DNA of 64,000 nt from NCBI RefSeq assembly GCF_945859685.1, contig NC_079147.1, positions 182,015,174-182,079,173 of the forward strand, written 5' to 3'. The stretch comes from Eupeodes corollae. Lineage: Eukaryota > Arthropoda > Insecta > Diptera > Syrphidae. Below, piece after piece: positions 34,650-46,910 of the stretch (its first letter is position 1; every line of letters starts with the position of its first letter). The position numbers and the translations under genes are program-made. The notes under the pieces were generated by a model. It saw only the letters and a list, made by a program, of their open reading frames with translations, did not search any database and was not told the DNA's origin.

Positions 34650-35600
34650 GTCGATTTTTCTTTCTTAAAAGTTTGTAGGTTTTCGTGTTAAGTTAAAAAA
34701 ATTGTCAGTTGAATTATTCTTAAAAAATTTAAAACTACCAAAATTATAGTTAAGTTTGAAAATCTAGTTTTGTTAAATAGATTTTCAGTCGAAAAGAATT
34801 TTTACGAATTTTAGTAGTATTTATTAAGTTTTTACAAAATGGATGAATACAAATTTGAGAGAAATAAAGTACCGATTATTATTTTTTAACAAATTTGTTT
34901 ACTATTTTTTGTGGATTTCATTTTTTTATCACTGTTGGATTAAAAAAAAAAAGTACTAAATATTGAAAACAATATTTTCTAAGAACTAAAAAAACTTTGA
35001 AAAAAAGATATTTGAGTGGAAAGTAAATTTTTATCAAATTTTAGGCTTAATTTTTTTTTGTAAAAAAAAACTGTCGATTCGATTTTTCTCAAAATTTTAC
35101 TGAATGTCGACAACAAGATTTTTAAAAGAAAAAAGAAGTTAACAGCCAATATCTCAAAGTTTTGAAAATTTATTTGAGTTTAAAATCAATTTTTACCAAC
35201 TTTTATTAATTTTTTTTTAGTTTTTATTTTGTGTACAAAAAAACTGACAATTCGATTTTTCTCAAAAATTTCCCGAATGTTGAAAACAATATTTTTTATA
35301 AGATTAAATAAGGTCGAAGCAATAATCTCAAGTTTTTGAAAAGATTTTTGAGTCGAAATATAATTTGTACCAACTTTGAGTAATGTTTTTTTTTAGGTTT
35401 TTATTTTTTTACATTACATTTTACATTTATTGTTCCCAAAATTTTACCAGATTTTAAGAACGTTATTTTTAGCTGCACAAAGTTGTTTTGGAGATGACAT
35501 CATTTTTTATATGTAATATTTCCAGGTGACATTTTTTTTTTCATTTTTGTTTTGATTTATAAAAAAATACATTGAATAGATTTTTTTCAAAAATATACTG
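34650..35600 (+). repeat. diverged tandem array, period about 165-170 bp
   Basis: A unit containing CAAAAAAACTGACAATTCG, then ATTTTTCTCAAAA, a CGAATGTTGAAAACAATATTT-type block, a CTCAAGTTTTTGAAAA block, a TTTGAGTCGAAA block, a TTTTTACCAACTTT block and TTTTTTTTAGTTTTTATTTT recurs with divergence. The clearest starts are at about 35060, 35230 and 35400, with degenerate ones before (about 34690, 34890) and after (about 35560). No coding sense. It could be an old satellite fragment or internal repeats of an unidentified element. Confidence 0.55.
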
Positions 35601-37580
35601 GTTTGGTATCACTTTCAATTCAAGTCTCTGGCGATATTGGTTTCACTTTCAATTCAAGCCCCTGGCGCTATTGGTTGGTGAGATATTTAGGGTTAACCAA
35701 AATGTTCAACTTTTTTGAGAGCCATTTCTACATAGTTCTTCATTATTATCTGTATAAGTCGATAAATAGACGTAAAAAATCTTTCTAAAAATCTTTTATT
35801 TGGACTCTAGGAACCTTGAAACGAAGAGAAATGTCAACATTTTTAATTCGACAAATCGGACCCATTACATTAACTTCCTATGGGAAGTTAAAAATATAAA
35901 CCTTAAAAATATAACCTCTAAAAAAATGTATATATTTGTTGATACAAAAACCTATACAGCTTCAGTTATTACTACTAAAAGCGAGAAACCGATATGTTCT
36001 ATGTTTGACAGTTTGTTAGTGGGCCAAACAGATACTTTAGGTGCTTTGTAGTACATGTCAAGAACTTTTTTTCGACAAACAATCTGAATAACTTTTTGTG
36101 GTTACGTAGAACTTTTTTTGGACTTGTTAATAAATAACCATGTTTTCAGTCTTTGTACCGCAATTATCAAATATTTCCGAGTAGAAATTTCTAGTTTCAA
36201 TGGAATATTTATGCAACGGGGAACTTGTAATGTGAAGGACTTGAAAAAAGCTATTTAAAACTGTTATAGAAGATTTGTTTCAAGACAATCGGATTCCTAA
36301 GTTTATCCTTGTAGCCAACAACATAATACAATAGTTAGCCCATGACCTTTAAAAAAAAATGATTTATTAATTATAATTAGGCTCAACTCTTTCAAGACAA
36401 TAGATATCACACATTGTTAAAAAAATGATAATAAAAAAGGTGTCAACCTCTCTTTATCTTCATAAATTCAGTTTCTATAAATTATGTTCATACAGATAGA
36501 AAAATGTCCCGAATACAAGGATCAGATTAAGAAGTATATGATTGCGTGCTTTATTTAAACACGGCGACGCGACGCCGCTGTTGCCGCCGACTGTCCGACT
36601 TTTTGGGTGCGTTCTTCTGTTTTCACTTATCTTGACTACCTTAATACGTATTTGCATGCCTACCTCTAAATCAAAAAAGAGGGGAAAAAAAATAAAAACA
36701 AATTTAAGACTCCTGCTTATATAATTGAATTTGCTTTAGTAAAATATTTCATCCAAAATCCTAATTTGTTAAATTATAAAATATAACTTTATCTTTCTTT
36801 ATGTATTATTATTTTTAATGTAGATTAATGTTTGTTATTGAGGTATATTATTATTATTTAATATAATTATACTCGTATTGTTTGTTCTTTCATTATAAAT
36901 ATTAGACTTATTCTATCTTCCTTCTTTAATCTTCTACATTGGGGTTCATCATTTTTGGCTAATTTTTGTCGTTAGAAGTTGAGGTGAATTATTAATAAAA
37001 ACAATGAAATAATTAGTTAAATGGGTGTGAGTGACATCGAAATGTGTTTGTGTTACATCTAATTTGTTTGTTAAGGTATTGGCTTGATATAAGTATGTAT
37101 GTGTGGATTATGTTTGTGTACATATGGGTATAAGCAAACAAGGGTAATTTTTGATTTTGACAAAGTAGACTATATTTTTTAGATATGAAATTGGGCAAGG
37201 AAGACAAATTACAATATAATTACATACACAGATGAGAAGTATGAGATCAAGGGAAATGAACAAGGATTTTGTGTATATAATGAGTGTGAATTTATTGGTG
37301 AATATAGTATTAAGGATACCTGGAGGTATCAATCATTTTATGTGTACGTGGTATTTAGTTTTTATAAAAATGAAAGAATATGTTTGCATTTGGAGCCAGC
37401 TAAGTCTTTCTCAAGATGTTCTTATAATTTAAAAAAATTGATTTCAAAATTGTAACTTTGACAAAAACTCGTACCCAAAAAATTAAAAATCATGTCTAAA
37501 ATATAGGGACGTTATGTTAGATATGTTAAAACGTATGTAGGGTCCGCTATCTAACGTAAATTTTTTCAACTAGTGCGTAT
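35601..37580. other. non-coding DNA with a near-duplicate sentence, a hairpin and a small G+C island
   Basis: 35600-35680 contains GGTATCACTTTCAATTCAAG and then GGTTTCACTTTCAATTCAAG, with CTCTGGCG/CCCTGGCG after each, 40 bp apart. A hairpin with an 8-bp stem (TAACTTCC TATG GGAAGTTA) lies at 35871-35890. A G+C island (CGGCGACGCGACGCCGCTG) lies at 36560-36600. No gene is supported. Confidence 0.4.
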
Positions 37581-37589
37581 TTTGTGAAT

Positions 37590-37780
37590 GGCAACACTTA
37601 GATCATGATTTGACAGATAATTGGTTGTATCCTTCCGCTGAACGAATATGGTTGTGTATAGGCTTTAACATCGCTGGGAACAACTCTTAAAGAACATGGA
37701 TTTTGGTCGAGAGGCATAATGGGGCCAATTTTCTTCGAAAGCGAGCAAGGAGTGGCCGTTACAACCAATGGTCAACCCAC
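37590..37780 (+). pseudogene. mariner transposase fragment
   Basis: One frame near 37695-37775 reads GFWSRGIMGPIFFESEQG, then VAVTTNGQ. This is the block between the first and second catalytic residues in the same broad mariner family as 13050-14049 (which has VWCGLWAGGIIGPYFF at the equivalent place). The piece is short, has no termini, and passes at about 37780 straight into LINE sequence. Confidence 0.6.
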
Positions 37781-38600
37781 TACATTGTTTCGCTGATGAC
37801 AGTACCATCTGCTTTTTATATTTCTCAGCTCATTAAATTCTGCTCTTGACAACATTATTCAATGAGGATTCAAAAACCATGTAGAATTTAATGCTTCGAA
37901 AATTCAATGCTGTCTACTGTCACAAAAGCTTTACTCTCCCCCAATGCCACTTTCCATGGGTGGTACTAGCATCAAGGAGATTGAACAACTATCAGTCCTA
38001 GGTGTGTGCATTACAAACCACTTGTTTGGAAAGCTCACATGTTTGACATCGACAAAAATGCTGAAGTGTTTAAGTTTTCTCTGAAGTTGCAAGAACTTTT
38101 TTAACCCTTCTGATCTGGCTATAATTTACAAAGCATTTTATTCGTCCTTAACTCGAGTATAACTCCCATATTTGTGCTGGTGCTCCAATAACGTACTTGA
38201 GTTTTCGGGAAAGAGCTCTAAAAATGCTAGAAGACCGTTTTCCCATTGAGACATTTGATCCTCTTGAACACCACCGCAAGGTCTGATGCCTGTCATTGTT
38301 TTATGAGCAATGCTCTAGCGAAATAGCCAGTTGCACTCCTCCCCTTAAACAATTCAACCTAATACCTATTCTGCCAGGAATTCCCATCAGTTTACCCCAA
38401 TTTGCCCAATTTCATACGTACTGTTAAGTACAGAGATTCTTTGTTTAGCCGCACTACACGAATGTGAATTTCCCACTCATTACGATGTGCAGACATTCAA
38501 AACCAATGTGCATCGGTTTTTCCTTTCCTAATTGCTTCAACTGGGTTTAATCATTAAAGGGAAGTCATAACCCCTTTAGTGCGCGCACAAAATAAAAAAA
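37781..38600 (+). pseudogene. jockey-like LINE reverse transcriptase fragment (3' half)
   Basis: Begins at the reverse transcriptase active-site box, CFADDSTIC (FADD at 37789-37800). It continues through NASK.QCCLLSQK, MGGTSIKEIEQLSVLG, FFNPSDLAIIYKAF, ICAGAPIT and a C-terminal FPLITMCRHS-type end near 38470. It ends in a non-coding 3' tail with CCTTTAGTGCGCGCAC at 38573-38588. Multiple frameshifts and stops make it non-functional. The 5' part (endonuclease and first half of the RT) is missing. It is the same family as the minus-strand copies at 59790-60600 and 12641-12942. The shared 3' end CTTTAGTGCGC(C/G)CAC marks the family terminus. Confidence 0.8.
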
Positions 38601-41124
38601 ATTGATGGCTTTATTTCGAATCCGATTTTAAAATCAGTTTTCACGTCAGGGTTTTGAGATACAATCTTTTATAATTCGAATAGATTTTGGCAACGTGGGG
38701 AAACCAGCTATTTTTCTTTGAGTCAAAATTGTCTGAACGTTTTTGAAATTTTTACAGACGTTTGTCAGTAACAGCTTTAAGATTAAACTAATTTTGTTAA
38801 AAAACCCTGAAATCGATAAACAGTATGGCCTTGGTTGGAACTCAAAATGGTTTCAGAGTGGTTTTTTATGATCATTACTTAAAATTGGATTATTGTTTAA
38901 GAAGTGCGTCTAGATACGAAACATAGCTTCAAAACTTATCCTGCCAATAATTGTCACTTCTTCTGAAAAAACTTAGAACATTGAATATTACAGAGTCAAA
39001 GCTTGTTCTGAGTTCTGAGATTTCGTCAAGAAACAAATTTTTCGGTAGATTCAAAATCATGCTTACTTTGCCTTACAATCATTGGATTTGAAGTTGATTA
39101 AAGAGATTTAACTCCTTTCAAAATTACGAATAAAAAAAGGATCACAGAAGTAAATTTTGTAAAAACTTCTTAGAAAATGACATTTACACTTGAAAGAAAA
39201 CCCAGAACAGAACAACATTTGTATTCCAAAACGTATATACATAAGTAAAAAAACCTAACGTTTAAAAGAAAGAAAGAAAGCAATTTAAAATAAACGAATT
39301 TTGAGAAATCACCTCAAGCTGTCAATAATTCCTTTCAAAAACAGTTGGCCAACGCGTTTCTTTCCTTTTTCTTTCTATTTTCATCAACAACTCTCTAGGT
39401 ACTGTGTTAGGAACCTTCTATTCTTCGTATACAATTGTGTGTGGAGAGTTGTTGCAAAGCAAATTGCAATCATTTGCAATAAAGTTGGGAAAAAGAATGA
39501 AAAGAAAATGTTGAATCTATGTTTCTAACATAGGAAAAGATAGAGACAGAGAGAGTTTATAGGTAGTGATGATGAAGTTGGCAAAAGAAAGAAATTGTAG
39601 CCAAAGAAATAGAATTACGTATCAAAGGACCTTCATGTATTCTATACGTATGGTATGGTATGTAAGAGTACTGACTAACTGTATAAGGACTGAAGACTGA
39701 ACTGACTACCTTTTCCTTTCGTCTTTTTAAAAAGGTTTGTGTTCCGTTCCGTTTCTTTGTTTGTGTGTGATGTCTTTTTTTATTTTCTTACTTTTTATTT
39801 TACATTCGTATTCTCTATTTGTTCACTTCCAAGTCGTTAGTCCGTTAAAACTGTTTTTGTATTTTCTTTTTTATTTTACTTTTGCTTTAGTCCTTTTTTA
39901 TTTTTGTTCATATTCATTGAATGGAGTAAATGAAAGGAAACGAGGACGACATGACTGTGATGTGATAGTGGGCATAGTAATGTTTATGTTCGAGTACATA
40001 CATACACAGTTACGTATGTAGGGTTTGTGGGTAGGTAAGTTACATTCATCATTACATCAAGTATTTCTTTTTTAGCCTTTTTGAAATAATTTTGTGTGTG
40101 TCTGAAGTAATAGCTGAGGTGCAGTTTTAATTATTTGGCTTGAAAGGAGATATCTACGAGTATATCAACTACAGGTCATTAGAGTGTGTAAAGTTTACAC
40201 ATATTTTGAACATCTTTACGTCATGTAGTTTTATGGCAGGAATCAGTAGGTGTTGTTGGTTTTACTTGAAATTTTATTTGTAGTCAATCTTATTAACGAA
40301 AATGTGATGTGAAGGACATTGACACAATTAGAGATTTTGAAAGAAATTTGTATATTTTGAATGAAAATAAGTTTTAATGAGAATGACATTCATATGGCAT
40401 TTGAATGATGGGGAAAACTGAATAAATAACAGTAATACTAATAATGAGCTGTGTGAGTGAAAAACTTATTTTTTCAACATAGCTCTAATTTGTATGAAGT
40501 AATCACTACTATCTCAAAATTTTATCAAAGAAGTATATGCCACAAATTTACAAATTTGTTCTAAGATTTTTGCGGTTTTAATTTTTAAATGTAAAATTAA
40601 GGTCTTGTTAGCCCTTGATGCAGATTTTTTAGACGTTATTTGAATTTTGTAGGAGTTTGAACACAATTTTTTAAAAGTTTTTTTTTATCAGTTTTCATGT
40701 TTTTATACCAAGTTTTACCTTCTTAAAATGTTGAAGAATTAGTCCTCATTCGATATGTGCATTGAACACAGTAATTTTTATTTTGTAACTAAACGTTAAT
40801 TTAACCTTAACTGTCGTTTTTACATTTTGTAACCATTGCTAAAATCTGGCATTTACTTTTGCAGTAAGTAAGTGAAAGATCCTTTATTCAGCTAAAAACT
40901 CAACATTACATTTAATATGAGTATTAAATGAATTGGTTCAAAGTTAGTTAGTTATTAAGATTGAAATTTAAGTGAATGAGTTAGAGATTTTTTAAAGACT
41001 AACATATGTACATAATATTCAACATAAAATTTAAAAACCTTATTAAAATCAAATACTAGAAATTTGCTATTTTAAAACAACCGATATTTATTTTGATTGA
41101 CACAATATACTTTAAGTCTTATTC
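38601..41124. other. A+T-rich non-coding DNA
   Basis: No gene. The frames at 39301-39528 and 39737-40021 are Phe/Leu/Ser-rich and unsupported. AAAGAAAGAAAGAAAG lies at 39265-39281. Confidence 0.5.
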
Positions 41125-42480
41125 ACTCAGTTAGTCAACCAATTAGTCAGTGAAACAATTATTTAGTCAGTTGTATTGATTTAAATAACAACAAAGTTAA
41201 TGTCCTAAGCTAGTTATTCAGATAGTCAGTCAGGTAATCAGTCATTCAGTCATTCATTCAGTCAATCAGTAAGTTATTCATTCAGTTGGTCAGCCGGTTA
41301 TCAAGTCAGTTAGTCACTCAGTTAGTCAGTCAGTTAGTCAGTCAGTTAGTCAGTCAGTTAGTCAGTCAGTTAGTCAGTCAGTTAGTCAGCCAGTTAGTCA
41401 GTTATTTAGTCAGCCAGTTAGTCAGTCAGCTAGTCAGTCAGTTAGTCAGTCATTTAGCCAGTCAGTTAGTCAGTCAGTCAGTTAGTCAGTCAGTCAGTTA
41501 GTCAGTCAGTTAGTCAGTCAGTTAGTCCGTCAGTTAGTCAGCCAGTTTGTCAGTCAGTTAGTCAGTCAGTTAGTCAGCCAGTTATTCAGTCAGTTAGTCA
41601 GTCAATTAGTCAGTCAGTTAGTCAGTCAGTTTGTCAGTCAGTTGGTCAGTCGGTTAGTCAGTCAGTTTGTCAGTCAGTTAGTCAGTCAGTTAGTCAGTCA
41701 ATTAGTCAGTCAGTTAGTCCGTCAGTTAGTCAGTCAGTTAGTCAGTCAGTTAGTCAGTCAGTTAGTCAGTCAGTTAGTCAGTCAGTTAGTCAGTCAGTTA
41801 GTCAGTCAGTTAGTCAGTCAGTCAGTTAGTCAGTCAGTTAGTCAGTCAGTTAGTCAGTCAGTTAGTCAGTCAGTTAGTCAGTCAGTTAGTCAGTCAGTTA
41901 GTCAGTCAGTTAGTCAGTCAGTTAGTCAGTCAGTTAGTCAGTCAGTTAGTCAGTCAGTTAGTCAGTCAGTTAGTCAGTCAGTTAGTCAGTCAGTTAGTCA
42001 GCCAGTTATTCAGTCAGTTAGTCAGTCAATTAGTCAGTCAGTTAGTCAGTCAGTTTGTCAGTCAGTTGGTCAGTCGGTTAGTCAGTCAGTTTGTCAGTCA
42101 GTTAGTCAGTCAGTTAGTCAGTCAATTAGTCAGTCAGTTAGTCCGTCAGTTAGTCAGTCAGTTAGTCAGTCAGTTAGTCAGTCAGTTAGTCAGTCAGTTA
42201 GTCAGTCAGTTAGTCAGTCAGTTAGTCAGTCAGTTAGTCAGTCAGTTAGTCAGTCAGTCAGTTAGTCAGTCAGTTAGTCAGTCAGTTAGTCAGTCAGTTA
42301 GTCAGTCAGTTAGTCAGTCAGTTAGTCAGTCAGTTAGTCAGTCAGTTAGTCAGTCAGTTAGTCAGTCAGTTAGTCAGTCAGTTAGTCAGTCAGTTAGTCA
42401 GTCAGTTAGTCAGTCAGACAGTCAGCCAGTTATTCAGTCAGTTAGTCAGTTAGTTAGTCAGTCAGTTAGTAAGTTAGTCA
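41125..42480 (+). repeat. 12-bp minisatellite (GTCAGTCAGTTA)n with a 424-bp higher-order period
   Basis: The core from about 41290 to 42475 is built of the 12-mer GTCAGTCAGTTA with point variants; the edges (41125-41290) are degenerate. A variant block CCAGTTATTCAG recurs at 41578, 42002 and 42426, exactly 424 bp apart, and GTTGGTCAGTCGG recurs at 41641 and 42065. 424 equals 34 units of 12 plus one 16-bp unit (GTCAGTCAGTCAGTTA). The array therefore contains a recent large duplication. The long frames of VSQL/SVSQ repeats across it are a property of the period being a multiple of three and are not a protein gene. Confidence 0.97.
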
Positions 42481-45390
42481 AAATATATTGTTAGGATCCG
42501 TCTTCCAGCTGAATTACATTTAGAATATGTTTAAATAATAGAAGATTCTTAAGAGATTGTTAAGATTGATAATATACTGAATAAAATATATTAATCAAAG
42601 TGTCAGAAGAAAAACAACCTCATGTCAACCCATACACAAAAACCAACACAAAATTAAGTAAAATAAATTATATATAAATTATCTTTACGTCTATTATACT
42701 CTTTGGTTTTTACAACAACCAAAACCGAAAGGATAAAAAAGACTACGGAGAGGGTTCCATTATCGTCCATGACTTGGCAAAGTGTCATCCAATTTTAAAT
42801 ATTTACTTAAGATACTCGCTACTCAGTTCCAAGCTCTGGAGAGAAAAAAAAGAAAAACAAAAACAACAAACAAAAAGAAAAGCAAAGCACGGAAAATGAA
42901 AATGAAAAAAAATAAAAATCTAAAATTCCTCGTACCAATTGAGGCAAATTTGTTTGCCACATCATAACACCCCCAAAGGATTATCCATCAGGTAACATCA
43001 AACTTTATAAAATGCGGTTGGGGTGGTGGTAGATGGCTTTAGAAGGGTGAGCGTCAGATTGTAAAAAAAAAAACAAATCTAATCCGTCGTTGTTGTCGTT
43101 CTCGTCATCGTCATTCTCATCCTTTTCGTCGTCGTTTGCGTTCTTGTCGACATCCACTGAGCGTAGTTACTATGTTTTTTTTTTTATTAAAAACAAAAAG
43201 ATTTTATACGAACGAAAGGGGTTGATTGGTTGTATATGGCTATGGCTATGGCTATGACTCTGACTTTGGTAGTGCAGTGCTGAGCTTGGGCATGCTGTGC
43301 ACGTATCGTAAATTTAAACTTTCTTGCCATTTCTCTTTTTTTCCGCTTCGCCTTCACTTTTATTGTCCCTACAAAGAGCGATGTATCTTATAGCACTCCC
43401 ACGAAATCCCAAGATGATTTGATAGCTGTGCGATATTCGCGCGTACGCTGATGACGAGCAACGACAGTGGTTTTCCTTGAAGCACGCAATGATTGAACGT
43501 ATTTAATGGACCCCTTTTGGTTTATCCGCGCTCGCAATGCGTGTGGTGGCGGTACTGCTGGTGATGTGTATCATTTTTATTTTTATTTATGTGTTGGCTC
43601 CTGTTTCTCCGAGGATAATCGACAAAGATGAGATATTTTTTGCACTCCTTCTGCCTTGGCTTATTTTTGTTTTCCATCACCATCACAATATGCTGCTAGT
43701 CAATCATTCAAATTTAACACAATATTTGGTGCAGCCGATAAACGCTTAACACACCCATCATTTCTATCGGCGTTATCTTCATCATCATTTATGTGGATGT
43801 TCATATGAATATAAGTGTGTGGTTGTGTTTCTTCGTGGTCCTTGATTCACGTACCTAGCCAGGATCTCTTGGCTCCTGAATTTTGTTTTATTTTTTTAAA
43901 TAACAAACCGCACATATAAGGAAAAAAAATATAATGGAGAAAATGAACGTTTGAATATTTTATAAACGAAGTTTTTCTTATAGACTTATACTCCTAAGAG
44001 ACGCAATGGGGCGTGGCAGTGGTGGTATCAGGATACATAAGTACAGAATCATGTGTATTTTTATTATTTTTTTTTAGGTGTTGTTGTTCTTACGTGTGTT
44101 TCAGGTGATATGACAGAACATATTGTACGTGTTGTTTAAAAATGGAAAAGGATATGGTGGTTTTTCATGTTTTGCACCATCATCATCCAGAGAGAGAGAA
44201 ATGATACAGAATACGGGTATGTACCTACCTAAAGGTACCTTTAAACATGTGTTATAGAGGAGGATTGAAGAGGAGGGAGGGATATAAGATATAACCCTAG
44301 GGACTTTCAGATCCATTAAAATATCAATAACATTATGTTTTGTAATAGATGTTCATTTATTTTTATATTTATTTATTTTGTTCCATACCTACAGGAAGTC
44401 TGGGTGAATTTGATGAAAAGTTATTAAACGGTGGTTGCAGGAAATTAAGGGGTTTTAAACATATACATTTTATAGCCGTAAACGGTAGAAAAATGGAAAG
44501 AAGGTAGTCTAGCCGTACAATAGGTTACAGGACTGCTAAAAAATGAGAGAATTTCCAATGGAAAATTAGTTTTTTAAGGCCAAGAGCTATTAATCTGTTG
44601 CATAGCTTGAATAACATATTCCATACAATTAAAAGCGATCAAATTTTATGGAATATCAGATTCAAATTTGAAAACAGATTTGACGCGATAGTTTTAATTA
44701 AATTCCGATGTCGTTTTTCCACTTTGATTGTTCACCTAGGAACTATCATTTTGTCAAGAGTGATCAATTTTTTTCAATATTTTTTTAAAATCATATATCT
44801 ATAGAAACAGAGCGGTGCTTTGATGTTTCATCAGTCCAAAAAAATAAGCACTATAACTTCGATCTTTTGTAATACAAATGTTTGTAGATGTAAAGAATAA
44901 CTTTCTCAAGAATAGAATAGAAAGAAAGTTATCGCATATGCTACAATACTTCATTTTGTCACTTGAAAATTGGACTGATTTTCAGATATTGAAGAGCTGC
45001 CGTGATTCAAGCTAACTACTCCTCAATGTAGAAATTAAACTCAAAATTCACATTATTTTTGGTTAAAAGTGGACTAAACGAGTCTGTACTTAATATTGTA
45101 TGGGGAAAGTCAGTTGCTTGTCCATATTATGACATAATTTAATGTGTAGAGGTAGTTACGTGGCTGCAGATTGTTTTAAGATACTTTTAACCTCGTCATA
45201 GTATCTCATTCATAGCTCATTCATATAGATCTGCCGGCAAATATTAGATATATAATATATTGTTTTTTAAACACTAACTAGTTGCATATCATTAGGTTGC
45301 TTTTGGACCGATTCTCATTGCCTAACATTGGGCGTTTCTTATAATGATAGTAACGCATGAAACTACTGGACTTAAGATAGAGTTAAATGT
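42481..45390. other. non-coding DNA with a G+C-richer block at 42975-43800
   Basis: 43080-43160 has GTCGTTGTTGTCGTTCTCGT runs and 43237-43260 a (GGCTAT)n run. A 70-codon plus frame at 43537-43749 (MRVVAVLLVMC, then a strongly hydrophobic leader, HHHH near residue 47) has an acceptable start context but no homology I recognise. It could be a small secreted or membrane protein or chance. 44000-45390 shows nothing beyond A+T-rich DNA. Confidence 0.35.
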
Positions 45391-45399
45391 TTACTCGCG

Positions 45400-46860
45400 A
45401 TAAATGTTGGAAGATTAGTTATTAGTAAGTCTGAAGTGGAAGAAGCACTTTCAAATGTGAATAATGACAATCGTCCAGGTCCAGATGGAGTGGCTCTAAT
45501 TGTCTTAAAAATTTGTGCTACAGTACTCTGTGAACCTCTTTCTTATATCTTCATAATTCCTATTCATAAAGCAGAACCAAAACAGGTAATATATAACTAC
45601 CGTCCAATCTGCAAACTATCCAGCATTCCAAAACTTTTTGAAAAACTTGTGTGTGATAAGTTTTAATTTTTGCTCAAGGAAGTAATATCGCCCTTCCAGC
45701 ATATCTTTGTATCGGGCAGGTCGACAACTTCTAACTATTTTTCTCACAAACTACGTTTTCAATTAAATTGAGGCAGGATATCAGGTTGACGTCATCTATA
45801 CTGACTTTGCAAAGGCCTTTGATAAAGTCGGCCCCACTATTCTACTGAACAAATTATCAAAAATTGGTTTTCATTCAAATATTTTGCAATGGTTGAAATC
45901 TTATCTTATAGGACGCATTCAATTTGTTTCCATTGGTAATGGTTTTCTCTACACCTATACATGTGTCATCAGGAGTCCCTCAAGGTAGTCATTTGCGACC
46001 CTTACTTTTTTAATTTTTATTAATGCCATGGCAGATATTTTTTTAATAATTCCCTTAGATTTTGTTTGCTGACGATCTTAAGTTTTATAGATGCATAAAA
46101 CAAACTGATGATTGCCTTCTCTCTCAAGATGATGCTTATTGAATGGTAAAAGAATATTCAATTATCTTGAACGTTTCAAAATGTCAATGTTTTTCATTCT
46201 ATCGTTCGTCGTCAATATATAAAATTATCAAAAGTGTTCTTGAAAGAGTCAATGAAAAAAAATCTTGATCTTGTTTTTGACCTCAATTTGAATTGTATCA
46301 AATATTTTGAATACATTGCTGTAAAAGTTAACTCAATGCTTGGTTTTATTAAAAGGAATTCATCAGATTTTTTTAGACCCTTATACTACTCGTATTAAAT
46401 CTCTTTTTTTATACATACGTAAGATCTATTTTAAAATGCTTTGTGTGGTTTGGAACTCAAACTATAGATTTCATTCATTAAGAATTGAAAGAGTCCAAAT
46501 GAATTCCACTAGGTTTGTTGCATGGAAACTTGGATGGAATATATAAATTCCTTCACATCCTACGAGATGCAAACTAATCGGTTTAGAGTCACTTGAAAAT
46601 TGAAGTAAAATCTTCTCTGTTTTATTTATTCGTGATATTCTGTCGTATCATATCAACTGCCCATACCTTATATCTTTGATTCAGTTAAATATATCTTTTC
46701 GACAACTTAAGGACTACGATCTATTCCACGTAAGTTAGTTAGGGTTACGCAGTTAATGAACCTATAGCTCGCTGTGTTAGGGAAACCAATTATGTGTCTA
46801 ATATAATAGACTTTTACTTCCATTTTAATAGTAACCTTAAAAAATAAACTTGTGTTCCAT
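45400..46860 (+). pseudogene. jockey-type LINE reverse transcriptase pseudogene
   Basis: Reverse transcriptase blocks appear in order across three frames: VEEALSNVNNDNRPGPDGV (from 45436), an internal deletion of roughly 18 codons, YNYRPICKLSSIPKLFE (to 45660), and motif A with the first catalytic Asp, IYTDFAKAFDKV (45794-45829). These are followed by SSGVPQGSHLRPLLF near 45970, the active-site box FADDLKFY (FADD at 46065-46076), SMLGFIKRNSSDF near 46335 and a C-terminal RIERVQMNSTRF near 46480. Frameshifts and stops break it. The catalytic boxes themselves are intact. The endonuclease half is absent. A 3' A+T-rich tail follows to about 46860. It is close in sequence to the fragment at 51860-52640 and probably the same family. 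Confidence 0.85.
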
Positions 46861-46910
46861 TTCCTAAATATTAATTGATATTTATTTATTTATCTTTTTT
46901 TTGTTTAAAT

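Noticed and set aside
41286..42494. Long frames of VSQL/SVSQ repeats as a repetitive protein gene
   Set aside because: They follow from a 12-bp tandem repeat whose unit has no stop in one frame. The frames restart at variant points, there is no leader or flanking coding sequence, and the array edges are degenerate.
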